Assembly: GCA_034336665.1 (NCBI GenBank)
Contig: CM067592.1
Span: 43,615,761 to 43,679,760, forward strand
DNA length: 64,000 bases
Reading direction: 5' to 3'
Source: Luscinia megarhynchos
Lineage: Eukaryota > Chordata > Aves > Passeriformes > Turdidae
A model generated the notes under the pieces. That model saw only the letters and a program-made list of their open reading frames with translations. It ran no database searches and was not told the DNA's origin. Within the stretch, counting starts at the first letter, position 1, and each line of letters opens with the position of its first letter. Shown piece after piece: positions 1 to 12,100 of this stretch. Made by a program: the position numbers and the translations under genes.

Positions 1-3000
1 AAAGGCAGTAGCCACCATGTAACACGCATCTTTTGACATTGTCCATAAAATAAAATCATTTACCCTGCCATAGTGATCAAGTCATGCTGGGCTTTTCTTC
101 CTAGCCACAAAATGGGACAGTAGAATTAATAAAACCAAAAACAAACACACACAAAAAAAAAAACCCCACACGAAAATAAATCAAGAAACAAAAAAATCCC
201 ACACAAATTCTGCTGCATTTAATCACACACTTATTTCTACTTATTCCTACACTGAAGTAAAATTCTGGGTACTTTGCTGCCACGGCAAACAAGTTCCGCC
301 AAAGATTACCTTACGTAATCCTGAAATGCAGAAAAACTGTAATTAATTTAATACTTTGCAACACTGCAGTGAATAAATTACAGATGCTCATTTGCCTGAT
401 CTGTTGTCCCCCATGTGGGTTTAAATATGCATTTACTTATTTAAGTATCCTAACTTAGCTACCTTGAGAGACTTAGCTTAAAATGGGAGGTTCACAGAGG
501 ATACAAAGCACTACACTTCCAGCATGACACACTTTTGCAAAGAAGCTTGCAGCTAAATGGCATGAAAGAGCCCTAGGAATTCCAGGGCTAAAGCACACTA
601 TCATCAGATTTACAATGCATCTTCTTGTGCAATACTTGCTCCACTACCTGCACCACTTCAAAAACATTTCCTCTGTGCCTCCTTTGAAATGCTCCCCTCC
701 CTTTGTGGCCCCAGCTAGTCCACTGAAACACAACTCCAGGCTTTGTATCCATTGAGAAGCTTCTGCCGGCCACAGGCAGGAGTGGAGCGCAGGCTGGACT
801 CCCCCCCCGCCCCCTAACATTAGAGAGCTCCTCCCTGCACCGAAACTCTTCTCCTTTCGATGCTGCCTCTTTGTTCTCTGTCCTGAATGAGCAGTACTAA
901 GGAACTTACGGGAGGGAATGATTTAAGTCACGTATGGCAAAGGCAGACAGAAAAACAATACAAGCATACTCTGCAGGGCAGAAAACCACTACCAGTGGTT
1001 AAGGGAAGGAGTTAATCCCTCTACCTTTCCTGTATGGCAGGACCTGCCAGGCTGTTGTTGACAAAACCCGCAAGGACACTGCTACTCTGTTCCCCTCACT
1101 TCCCACCACGCATTCCTGCTGTAACCTCGTGCTAGTGTCAGTTGCCATGTGGCAAATAACTTCGCTGTTGTTTGGGGTTTTTTTCTAATTAATCACTAGG
1201 ACTTGCAAATTAAATTGATTAAACAACCCCCAGATTTAGGTTCTGAAGCTGGGGCATTTAACAAACCGAATTTAGGCACCTTTTTAAACGACCACACTAA
1301 AGAGTCAGCCAAGAAAGGAGAGAGCAGCAAGTGCAATTGTGTAGCAGGAGAGAGAAGAGAGGCCAAAGGCTCAACTTCAACGTCTGCAATTTCTGTAAAG
1401 AAGTCAAACACACTGCAGCAAAGATTTCTAATGGTCCAGGAAGAACAGAATGACAGAATATTATCTCAAAGTTTACAAGCCCCAAAATGTCACCATTAAG
1501 AGACAGTTGTGCAAAATTCACAGTTTGACTTCATCTCTTCGAAACATCTGTGTTTAAGTATTTCAGAGAATACAGAAACAGGTTTCTCTCCACACCTCCT
1601 ACTTTGAGATTAACAAGCTAACAGAAAAGTTGTTTCCTCTACACTCTCCAAGGTTCACAGTTCCTGGCAGCAAAGTCTGTTTCTTCTCCAAGCAACTTTG
1701 CTCGACCCCTCACCAAAAAATGAGGGGGCAGAATTGGGAGCTGAATTTGAGCACATACTAAATTATATTGAAATGTTGTTTTGTTTTTTCTTTCTTCAGA
1801 GAACTTCTGTAAATGTACATTGCATAGAACAGCTCTTCAGGAAGGAAAAAGTATTTCAAAAAAGGACAATGTGGGACAAGGCCCCTAAGAATGAAAATCT
1901 AACAGTGTCAAAATGCACACTTGATGAATAATGCCCGCACCTCCAAATTCTGTGCTGTCTTTCTTTCTCGGATTGACTTAAAAGATGGGGAGGATGGCAC
2001 AGAACATATACAAACCATACCCTACTACCTTGAATTGCTGTACTCCTATGTTATCAGCCTATCACTCACTCTTCAATATAATCTTGAAGAGAAGCTCCTA
2101 TTTCTCCTGTTTGACCTCTCAGCAATACATTAAAAAAAATTTCTATTACCCAATAATAGTGCTATACACTCCAGCTCCTTCAAACATGGTCAATGTTACA
2201 CGGAATATCACAGTCACAGACAACTACCCCTTTAAAAGCTGGAGCAACAGATTCTTTACTATCTTAGTGAGAGGTCATAAAATATAAAAAAAGGTTGCTC
2301 AGCCTACTGGTCTTTCATATTAGTTACATGAGCTGTGATCTGCCAGGTTCCTCAGGCCATATTCCATGAATGCTCACAAGCTCAAGTTTTTCTGCCTCTG
2401 AAAAGCAACAGATTGTATTCAAACAGAATGGTTTTCTTGATTCACTGTCATCATTAGCACAATCAGCCACTCCTGAAATACGTTTTTTTCAAGATGTAAG
2501 ACATGTTTATGCAATTATATTACCAGAAGAAAATTAAACTCTACAACTTTGTGGTCAGTGGCCAAGGAGTGGAAGAAGAAACAATTTAAACAGGCATAGC
2601 AGGTTGCCTACAATCTTGGAATCTACAAGAAACCAGAAAAGTACTTAAAAACGCAAATGCACAAGGATCAAGAACAGCATAATCTAAAAATAATATAACT
2701 GGACACCAGGGAAAAACAAGATCCCCAGTAAACTCCTCCAGTAATTTCTCTTAAAGTGCCTATCAAGCATTTGCAAGCAGCCTTTTGGAGGAATCTATTT
2801 CAATAGTTGATCACATGATCTCTATACTTCATACTACCACAGATAAATCCTTACAGCTGGGGATAGGCCACTACACGGAAAACAGAGATTGTATCATACA
2901 TACATTGTATCATATGTACATATGTAGATTTTTCAGCCAAAAAGGGGGAAAAGTCAAAGGACTCATATCACATAAATGACTGAAGTGCTTATAAAACGGA

Positions 3001-6000
3001 GGATTTTGAAACAGGAACCTTGCAGTGTTTAGAAAGCTCTCACTTATCACAAAAAGTTTTAACAGAAACTTTATTTGGCCTTGAGGGTTGGAAAAGAAAG
3101 AAAGCAGGCAAGATGAAGCTTGGTGGAGTGAGCACATCTTAAAAAAAGAGATGTTTATCATAATGAAAGAAAGTTCATGACATCTCCACATCAACTTATT
3201 ACTTACAAACACTTAGCAGCAACCACTTTGAGGAATCCTCCTGTTTACATACCAATGCTAAGCAATCTTTTCAGTATCATATCTTAGCCATAAGCTAGAA
3301 AAGAAAACTTCTCAGGTTACATAGCAAAAGCCCGTAGCCACCACAATGGTTTCAGATACATTAAAGTGTAACTGGCACTGGCAAGTTTGACAGCTCTCCA
3401 AATTTTATGAAATGCCTCAGCTATGCATCTAAGTTGAGAGCGCTCCTGACACTATACACACACACACACAAACAACCCAAACCAACACCAAAAACGTGTG
3501 CTCATGTGTGAGCCAGTTGTAAGTTTTCAACAGAAGAAGTTGTCAATCTCTGTTAGATATGCTGAAACAATTTTAGTATTATTGCAGGTTTACCTCACAG
3601 CCACTTTCTTCTAAACTGCCTTGGCTGAACTACATCTTGGATAACAATCCCACGGTGCGTAGGACAGTCTCAGAGGCTTGTGGGAGATTTCTGGTAGAGC
3701 AATAGCTCTACAATGACAGTAGGTTGCAAACACCACTGAAGTGCAAAAATCAATTTTGAGAGGCCAGTACTTGGTCTCTAGTCGTTTGCTTAGTTTTGCT
3801 CAAGTTGCCACTACTGTGGCTGTCTCAAAATAACACCATAGTCACCTGCTAAAGTGGTAGAAAGTCAAAGCTCACCCTGCTGTTTAAAATCCTGAACAAA
3901 AATTATTTAGGAAGCCATGTGATGACACTGTCAGAGAGGTGAAAAATAAATAAGAATTACAACCTGAGCTAAAGCCTAACAACAGAAATAGGTATTGGCA
4001 AAATATTAATAAATAAACCAAAACATATTCAGAGGTAAGCAGCTTGTTCCAGCTTAAACACAGCAGCAGAGAAATCACAGGCATGAAAAAGCCTAAGCAA
4101 TATTCTCCTTAATTAAAATCATGAGTTGGCATAGGGAGGAGCACTTTCTTCTCACCCTATATCCATCTGAACAAACATTCAGTTTAGACCAAACAGGTTC
4201 TCAGACTTGCAGAAAGCCTTATCTATTTAAAACATAGACAAACAAGTTTAAGTACTTCTGTATGAATGTTAAGTAAGCAATCTGGGAAGCCAAACCAGTT
4301 CTAAAGAACAGCCAGCTTCTCTACCATAATGGGAAATGACTGACCTTCTCAGATGTGCATAAACTGTTATTAAGACAGCTCTACCCTCCTATCTAAATGA
4401 ACGGTTTCCCAAGAATCATGATGGGACTAGAGAGAAAGCCAAGCAACAAAAACATCTTCTTTACACACAGTCAGTTTCACTGAGAAACAAAAAACTTTAC
4501 TGCCTCTTCTGCAAGTTTCACGTATCCTGGAATGAAGTCACCTTTCTCCATTTTTTTAACTGAGTCTGTTTCAAAGCCACATTCCCCACATATATGATGA
4601 AACTGTAAAAATAACCCATAACTTCATATACTCGTCTAAGAATCAAGCTGACCCATTCAAATGTTTAAGATGATCTACTATTTCTGCTCACCAAGAGATG
4701 CAGCTAGTCTCCTCATTAGGTCAGCATCTGAAAAGTGAAAAGGGACCTGTGTGGCCCATTGCTACAGACAGGACCAGGCTCCACTGGGTACATACAGCTT
4801 CAGGACTGCAGGTTATAAAGACCAAGCCTCTCACTCAGCTTTTCTTTGCCAGTATTATCACACATTAACTTCCTCATATAGGAACTTTTAATTTCCCCCA
4901 AATGAAAGAGCATGGAAAGCCAAAAGCAAGACAAATGGCCAAAACTTGTCAATGACAAAGACGGGAAAGTTGGCAGGAATGTGAAGGAAAGAGAAATTAG
5001 GCGACTTATTCTAGAGCTATGTGAAACACTTCCCCAAGAACCTCTTCCTCAAAATTGTTGCCCTCTATAGTTCCCAGGCCACTTGCTCACCTCTAACAAC
5101 AAATTCATTTCCCTTACTCATCCTTTTCGACTTTCATTGAGAAATCTAACCTGTTGTTCCCCAGGAACTCTATTCATCACCATCAGAACTTCAGTCAGCT
5201 CTGCCTTCTCATGGAGAAAACGTCTGAAATTTTCTGTTTCTATCCAACAATCAGCTGTATTGCAAAGTTTCATATTCTAGTACTTACTTGGCAATTTTGA
5301 GTACAGGGGGGAAAAAACCCAAACCAGCCCCAAACCAAAATCCACTGGTTTCAAACAACTGACCAATAACAACTACTACAGAAACACAAGTTCCATGTCT
5401 GTGTTACAGCCATTGCTCAGATTACAGGTAGCTACAAATCCAGGTTTATTGTCCACTACATTTTGGCTGCTCTTTGAGTGACAGCATAATCTAAAGATAT
5501 TTTTGGAATAAAACTGCAAACATTAAAGTAGTATGAAGTAATTTTTATCATAACAGCATAGAATTATACAATGGTTAGGCCTGGGGAAAAAAACCTTGAA
5601 AATCATCTGATTCCACCCCCCGTGCCATGAGCAGGGAGATCTTCAGCTAGACTAGGTTGCTCAGAGCCCCATCCAACCCGGCCTTGAACACCTCTAGGGA
5701 TAAATATATCACCTCTTTAGTTGATACTGTAAAATCCTCGACCTCATCAGTGAATTCTGTCTCTCAAGACTCAAGCACCGCTTAAAAACAGAGAAAAACA
5801 AACAGGCGGAAATGCAAGTTTCTGATCAGTAAGGGCGGCCTTGCTAGTCAGCGACGGGCGGGTGCGAACAGCGGGGTACTGACATGCCGACAGAAGAGCA
5901 GGGACAGGGACCAGAGCCAGGGCCTACGGCTCGCCCGCCCAGCCCGGGCGCACCTGGGGGCGCTCCCGCGCCGGCCCCCGGCCCTTTGTTCCCCCGCTGC

Positions 6001-6230
6001 AGGGGCAGCGCTCAGGCGGAGCTCGGCCCTGCCCGGGCACCCCCGGAGCGCCAAGATAAGGCACAAACAAAGCAAGGCCGGGCCGCCGGCGCTCCGCCGA
6101 CCCCGGCCCGGGCGCGGTGCGGGCCGCGGGGCCTCTGTCGCCCGACCGGAGCCGCGGAGGGGCGGGAGCCGCCCGGCGCCGCGGCCGGAGGTGCGGCCCA
6201 GCTCGGTGCGGGCGGGCAGCGCGCACTCAC
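1..6230 (-). other. HOOK3: HOOK3 intron 1 (partial)
   Basis: This stretch lies downstream, on the minus strand, of the GT donor that ends HOOK3 exon 1, and it runs off the left edge of the window. I looked for the next HOOK3 exon (which encodes the start of the Hook domain after the LLTW motif) and did not see it, so exon 2 lies further left. The sequence is A/T-rich with scattered simple tracts: an A/C-rich run near 130-170, a C-run near 801-815 and a short CA repeat near 3455-3471. It also holds one reverse-oriented CR1 fragment at about 5557-5706. From about 5820 it enters the CpG island. The short open frames here look like chance. Confidence 0.8.
5557..5706 (-). mobile_element. CR1 LINE 3'-end fragment, reverse orientation
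   Basis: Read on the minus strand this is the familiar avian CR1 3' end: the segment matching the 'ggccttgaacacctcta' region, then the first-quarter consensus about the lead cluster and 'gccatg' block, ending in a degenerate ATAATTCTATG tail near 5557-5565. It is 5' truncated and about 150 bp long, which is usual for CR1 copies. Confidence 0.8.
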
Positions 6231-6680
6231 CCAGGTGAGCAGGCTCTCGCCGAGCTCGGCGCGCTCCAGGCTCTCCACGTTGAACATGGCGGGGCTGCGG
6301 GGCCGCGGCCGGTCGGTACCACCGGTCCCGCCCCGCCCCGTCCCGGGCCGGGCGGTGGCGCCGACACGTCACCGCGCCTTAACGGACCGGCCGCGCGCCT
6401 GCGCCCGGCGGCCGCGGGGCGGGGCGGGGACGCGGCGCGACCCGGCGCCGTCGGGGGGACGCGGCGGGGCGGGGCCGCGGCCGGCGGCGAGCGGCGGCTG
6501 AGGTACCGCGGGGGCACGGGCGGGCCCGACCGGACCGGGCTGTCCGCCCCTCACAGTCGGCCGGCCGGGGGGCTGGGGAGGGCGAGGGAGACGCGAACCG
6601 CTCCGTTGCGTGCCCGCCGAGGCACCTCGTACGCCACCGGCCCCTCGGGTAGGAGGGGTATGCTGCCCTTCCCCGGCTCC
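5820..6680. promoter_or_regulatory. Bidirectional CpG-island promoter of HOOK3 and RNF170
   Basis: The sequence changes abruptly from A/T-rich to very G/C- and CpG-rich. It contains the HOOK3 start codon on the minus strand and lies upstream of RNF170 on the plus strand. Sp1-type GC boxes are visible at 6416-6430 and 6461-6475, and a CRE half-site (CGTCA) lies near 6366. No TATA box is evident, as expected for a housekeeping promoter. HOOK3 and RNF170 are also divergently arranged in human, so a shared promoter is expected. The exact start sites and the non-coding RNF170 first exon cannot be fixed from sequence alone. Confidence 0.75.
6231..6287 (-). CDS. HOOK3: HOOK3 coding exon 1 (protein Hook homolog 3, N-terminus)
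   Basis: Hook3 is a cytoplasmic microtubule- and dynein-adaptor protein. Its N-terminal Hook (calponin-homology-like) domain binds dynein light intermediate chain, and coiled coils and a cargo-binding C-terminus follow. This exon encodes only the first 19 residues, MFNVESLERAELGESLLTW, which match the start of vertebrate HOOK3 with about two substitutions (N for S at position 3, G for C at 13). The exon ends exactly after the Trp codon and is followed on the minus strand by a good donor (GTGAGT); the phase is 0. The start codon sits in a GCCATG context. The rest of the gene is outside the window to the left. Confidence 0.93.
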
Positions 6681-6681
6681 C

Positions 6682-6722
6682 TGTGTGTGTGTGTCTGTGT
6701 GTGTGTGTGTGTCCGTGTGTCC
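6682..6722 (+). repeat. TG microsatellite
   Basis: An interrupted (TG)n tract broken by CTG and CCG triplets, just downstream of the RNF170 promoter island. It probably lies in the 5' part of RNF170 intron 1 or the leader. Confidence 0.9.
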
Positions 6723-6779
6723 TGCCGCGGAGGAGCTGGCTGGGAGAGTGTCCGGCGTGGTCTGTGAGGATGGTGAACT

Positions 6780-7050
6780 ATGCCACAGACGTCATCGGGG
6801 TTGGTGTGTAGTGTGGCTTGGTTTCTGGATAGAGTGGCCTCTACAAGGTTTTTCTCTCTTTTTGGAGTAGGAAATGACCTTTGACCCGCAGACGTTCTTC
6901 TATTGGTGAAAGGAGCCGCCCCACAAGGTTTTCCTCCTTTTGGAGTGGGAAATGACCCCACAGACATACTGTAATCTTAGTATCTAGTGTGGCTTGGCTT
7001 GTGTATATAGCAGCCTTAACTACATTCTCCTCTGTTTTTGGAGAAGACAA
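6780..7050 (+). repeat. Imperfect tandem repeat, three copies of about 80-100 bp
   Basis: A block containing 'CAAGGTTTT-TCTC-CTTTTTGGAGT-GGAAATGACC' preceded by 'CACAGAC' recurs three times in diverged form, with centres near 6860, 6935 and 7035. The 'GTGTGGCTTGG' element flanks copies 1 and 3. The middle copy is shorter. The repeat is in the early part of RNF170 intron 1, at the edge of the CpG island. I do not recognise the family. Confidence 0.7.
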
Positions 7051-7189
7051 CGATGTTAGCTTCCTTTCAACAAAGCTCTGCTGTAGTAAATTTAATGAAC
7101 AGGCAACCTACCAGCCCCTGAAGGGGGTCTGCAGGGAAGCCAGAGAGACACTCTTAGTTAGGAACTGTAGTGACAAGGAGTAATAGGTT

Positions 7190-7444
7190 TAATCTTAAAA
7201 GAAGGGAAATTTAGGCTAGATAGCAGGAGGGAATTTTTTTAATGTCAGGGATGTTGAGATACTGGAACAAGTTGTCCAAGGAGGTTGTGGATGCCCCAAC
7301 CCTGGCACTGTTCAAAACCAGTTTGGATAAGACTTGAGCAACCTGGTCTAGTGAGAGGTCCTGTCCCTGTCCATGGCATGGGGATGTTGGGACTGGATAA
7401 TCTTTAAGGTTCTTTCCAATCTTTCAACATTCTATGATTCTATA
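7190..7444 (+). mobile_element. CR1 LINE 3'-end fragment
   Basis: A plus-oriented avian CR1 3' end with the typical order: 'ggaacaagttgtccaagg', 'ggatgcccca', 'tggataagacttgagcaacctggtctag', 'ggatgttgggactggataatctttaagg', then the terminal ATTCTATGATTCTATA tail. It is 5' truncated and lies in RNF170 intron 1. Confidence 0.92.
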
Positions 7445-7474
7445 AATTACTTGCTTAGCACTAGCTGCAAGTGG

Positions 7475-7675
7475 TGACTGGGAAGAAGGGTGATGAGGTA
7501 TTGGAATGGGCTGCCCTGAAAGGTGATGGAGTGGCAATGGGTGGAGTGAACAATGGGTGTTCAAGGAAAGTCTGGACATGACACTTGATGTCACGGTGTG
7601 GTTGACAGTCTTAGATTGGTCTTGATGATCTCGGTGGTCTTTTCCAGCCTAATTGGTTCTGTGTGATTCTTCAGG
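7475..7675 (+). mobile_element. CR1 LINE 3'-end fragment, second subfamily
   Basis: A second CR1 piece immediately after the first. It shows the 'ttggaatgggctgccc' block, the 'tgttcaaggaaagtctggacatg' block and a TTGATGATCTCGGTGGTCTTTTCCAGCC-like end with a degenerate tail. The sequence type differs from the preceding copy, which suggests an independent insertion. Confidence 0.8.
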
Positions 7676-9053
7676 TGATTCAGTTAATTTTTTATCTCAA
7701 AGACAAGTCTGTCTGTGGCCAGAGTGCCCCTGCATCCTTGCTGTGCCCCAGCCAGAGGAGCTCTCCATCATGCTGCTGTTGGGTCACCCGGGGAGTTCAA
7801 GTAACTCTTTCTCAGTAGTGTGTTAGATTTTGGACTATTTGAAGTTTGTGATGAGAGGGTGTGGCATCATGATAAGTTCTGCAGTTCCCTATCAGTTAAC
7901 AACGGGCCTGACATGCAACAACATGGAGTAGCAAGCATGGGGCACTGATAACAGTGGAGGGTTCTATAAACAGAAAGGGCCACAGGTGCAGAATCTGTCA
8001 CTATTTTCCCCCGTTTTCTCAGAGTTTTTCCATTTCATAAATCAGCAGCATGGACAAAGTCTGAGTGCTCCCTATATGTCAGCTTCTTTTGAGCTGGAGA
8101 GTATTGTAGAAGCTATGAAATTTTCAGGTTTTCCCAGGAAAGTGCTTTCACACTGATCTCATTGTATAATCTGCTCAGTAATTTATAGATCAGCTCTTTA
8201 TTTGAAGATAACTTTCAGTTTCAGAATGAATTTAGTCTTACTAAACTGCACAACTACCAACTTCCCATTCCAAGTTTTAGGTAACATGATTGGTATGTTT
8301 GACAAGCAATGCTTTCACATGTACATTGCATCGTATAAGGTTTTCTGTCATATCTTCCTCTATGTCTCATTTCCCACTCTGCTTTGCCTGCTGCCATGAC
8401 ATGTAGCTTGTGTTTTGTTGACACAAGCAAATGTAGTAATGCTTTTTTGCTTTGCTATCTGTTTTAGATATGAGTAGCGCTTTCTACAGTGAGGAATTCT
8501 TGGGCACTTTTCCTAAGAGAGATCTGAAGCCTCCTAATTTTTAGCCAAAGTATTACCATATTCCAGTAAAGATTATTATAATAAAATGACAATATTTTCT
8601 TTTTCTTCCTCTCTGACCAGGAAAGTCATTTATCCAAGCTGAAGGCACTAGCAGGCTCTTTCTCGTGCTCTTATCTGCATATGAATTCAGTTTGTTTAGA
8701 ACTCTATACCTTTCAGTATGTTTTGGCCTTGTGAAGTGGTGGAAGACTTTGTTGGGAATTATTTTACACAAGTCATACATCACCCAGGCAGATACTCAGA
8801 ATAGTAATGCTAAACAGGCCGTTGAATTTGTCTTTTTGCTTCAAGCCATCCACATGGTTTTCAGCTCAGGAGAAAAATTATTGGATATGTTTAGTTTTCC
8901 TAGTAAAGTGGTATATTAATTTTGGGTTATTTTCCCTCACAGCCTTGCACCTGTTGTTTGCAGCTGCATAATTTCAACTTGCAAAGCGTGATTCCATCAG
9001 AAAAAGTAGAATATCTGCTTGCTTTCTTCTTCTTTTTTTCTTTTCCTCTTTAG

Positions 9054-9110
9054 GAAAAATGTGCCTCAGAGACTGCTGACCTCAGACCTTGCAGATACCT
9101 GCTTTATCAG
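9054..9110 (+). other. RNF170: Candidate 57-nt non-coding exon of RNF170 with a GC donor
   Basis: A very long pyrimidine tract ending in TTTAG (about 9017-9053) is followed by 57 nt and then CAG|GCAAGT, a near-ideal donor except that it uses GC in place of GT. Inside it is a six-codon upstream ORF (ATG at 9059, TGA at 9077). It would splice to the acceptor at 15785 as a 5' UTR exon. This rests on signals only; the family is usually described with one non-coding exon, so it may be a decoy. Confidence 0.3.
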
Positions 9111-12100
9111 GCAAGTGCTTCAGTTTGTTAGTTCATAAGATAGACTCGTCAAAATCATTGCTTGCCTGCTGAAATTGCCCTCTCCTCTCTATTGGCAAGA
9201 CTGTTCAGGCCTTTTCCATTCTCTTTTGCCAAGAGTATGCATACACTTAAATGTAGTCAGCACAGTCCTGAAAGCAAAGGTGATTTATAGTGAGCATATA
9301 ACTGTTTGGCTGTATTTCTTGCACCAGCTGAACTGATTTGTAAACCCAAAGTTGATGCAAACTCATAAAAATGATGCATTAACAGACTGTTCTAGTTGGG
9401 TAATCCGAAGTCAGTTTTAACAGCCTTGTCACGGAATGTATCTCACCAATTTATATATTGTTGTATTAGATTTTTTTTAAAAAATCTGTTAGTAAATGTA
9501 CCCTTTGGACTGAATCCTACTCATTTTTATAATATAGGGAGGTACTTAGTACTAGACATTGCTGTGTGGTTCTTTATTCAAGTAAGACTGTGCTCACAAA
9601 AATGAAAAGCTAATAAATTGAGTTTCCTCAGAAACACTTTTTCTAGGAAAAACCATCAACTGTTTCAATTATTTCTATTTTATAATGTTATATTTGCCTA
9701 CACTGCTTTTTCTAAGTCCAACTTTAGTACACTAAGGAACCTGAATAAAACATATCACCTCAGGATCTAGCTGGTTTAGGATTTAGACTAGTAAACTCAT
9801 AGAGTCTTCAACACTTTTACTGTTCATCATGTGCAGTTCATGCCTGCGGTTGTTAATTGTTTCTGAATGTAGTCTGGGCATATCTTTGGACACTTAAAGA
9901 AAAAGAGCATAAATACCTATAGGATCCATTTTGCTGAGTCAAATCCATTCACAAAGTCCCATTGTCAGCCACGGAGAGGGGCCATGACCTGCTACTACCC
10001 TGAAACAGGAAGTAATTAGATAGCTTCTGATGAGACAGGTCTCAATTTTTGTCCTACGTATAAGAACTTGACTTTGCTTTGGGGAGTTTTGCCTGTTTCT
10101 CTCTTAAATGAAGTATGCTAGATTTATGCCCATAGATATTTCAATATAAGCTAATATATGTTCAGGGGGTGGATTACAGAATAAATATGCTCTGTTTCAG
10201 TATGTTTAAATTCTTAAAAGTTGGTTTATATTATGTGAAACAGGCCAATCTTATAGAAACTTTCTGATACAAATGAAACCAATTTTTTTTTTTTGTTTCT
10301 CTTATGTGGAAGAAAATTTTGAGGGATTAAAGCCTTTTTGTTGTTAGAAAAGCATGAGCTATGGTATTTGACTAGTTGAATATGAATTATCTTATCCTGG
10401 AAAACAACCTCTACAAATTAAGCATCTTTTTCCAAGGGCGGGGGTGCTTTTGCAGATAAAAGGCAACTGGCAGAAGGAATTGTGCGTTCTGGCTTGCACA
10501 CTAGCTCACCATCACTGTCTTAACTTTATAACTTTTTTCAAGATCTGATGGTGGCTGCCAATATGCATCAAGAGGAAAACACGCAAAATAAAACTGAAAT
10601 AAATGAAACCCCAAAACTCCATTTTTCTCATCCAGTTCACTCCCAGCTCATCCCATAAAGGACACGTTGTTATCCAAATTACCTTTAAAGTTGTTGAGCA
10701 AATTGTACCATGCTCACAAAGTCAATACAGTAAGGTTAATAACTTTTATCTCACTGTTTACTTCTCAGACATTAAGAGAGCCTCCTCTTATTTCTTTTTT
10801 ACTGTGCTTCCACATTCCTTTGGTAGTGGGTCCTAAAAATCTCTTGGTTTTGGCAGTGTATTATCATATGGCACTTCCCTGATAAACTCATAAAAGTTCA
10901 AATACTTGAGAAAACTATGGGGAAAATTCTGACTTTGGATAGCTGTTTAACATATCACAGTAGAGACTAGATTGTTTTTCATGTCGTTATGAGTCATGGC
11001 ATAGGGCATTGTTGTAGCTGTGCTTTATGTTGAACATTGAAAGTCCTAATAATACTTTTCAGATCTGAAAAATTAAGAAATAGTACATCTACACTGATGT
11101 ATGCCTTCACTCCCTCACACTTCAATGTTATCGGTATGAATTTCCAAGAATAAAAGATATTGTACTTGCAGTATTGCTCATTATAGTTCAATTTTTTTTA
11201 CTTAAATCTGTATGCATTGCTCATACATAACCACAGAGGGAAAATATAGCTTTTTAAAGATCTGTAGATTCTTATCTAAAATGTAAAAAAAAAGTTAGTG
11301 TTACTTTCTGTCAGTGATCACTCTGAGAAAAGCTGATAAAAACAAGATGATTTTCTGTGCAGATGATTAATTACTAAAAAATCTACAAATAAAACTGTAT
11401 TATTTTGCAAACAGTAAATTGCATTCCTTTCTATTGCGAAACCTTTTGTAGACAATTTATTCTGAGATTGTTTACACTCTGTAACCATCAAGAACCCTCA
11501 TAGAGATAAACCTGATCCCAGTCTACTGGGATGCAATGTCAAGCTGTAACTTATCTAGCCGTAACGGAATGAAGGAGAAACTCCTTGTCTTTTTCACCTT
11601 TTTCTGAGTTATTTTATTTGAAGCAAATAGTCTGAAGATAAGATGAAAGAAATCTCTGATTTAGGATTTTAACTTTGGTGGTGTTGTTTTTACTGTAGGA
11701 AAAAGGCCCAGCATTTTTGTCAGTTTATAAAAGTTTGTGGTTGATATTTTTAACATTCTGAAGTTAGTTGCATAAATTCCAGTTTTGGTATGAGATGTTA
11801 CTTGGTTTTCATCCTGTCATTGGAACACAGAGTGGAGTTATGCCTGCATTTAAGAAAGCCATCCATGTGAAATGGCTGAAAAAAGTATTGAGTATAACCA
11901 GAAATAATTTCTCAGAATTTAATCTATCTTCAATTACTGCCTTTTTTACCCCTGAAGTAATCTTTTGCAGTTGGTACTTTCCTCAGAACTAGTCTAAATT
12001 AATTAATTAATTTACTATATTAAATAATAGATTCAGAGCAAAAAAATTCAAACCTTCTTTTCAATTATGAAAAGAAATAAGGTAACACAAACCTACAGAA

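Noticed and set aside
5848..6967. Several Arg/Pro/Ala-rich open frames on both strands in the HOOK3/RNF170 island
   Set aside because: CpG-island shadows with no domain. Only the 19-codon HOOK3 exon 1 has family similarity.
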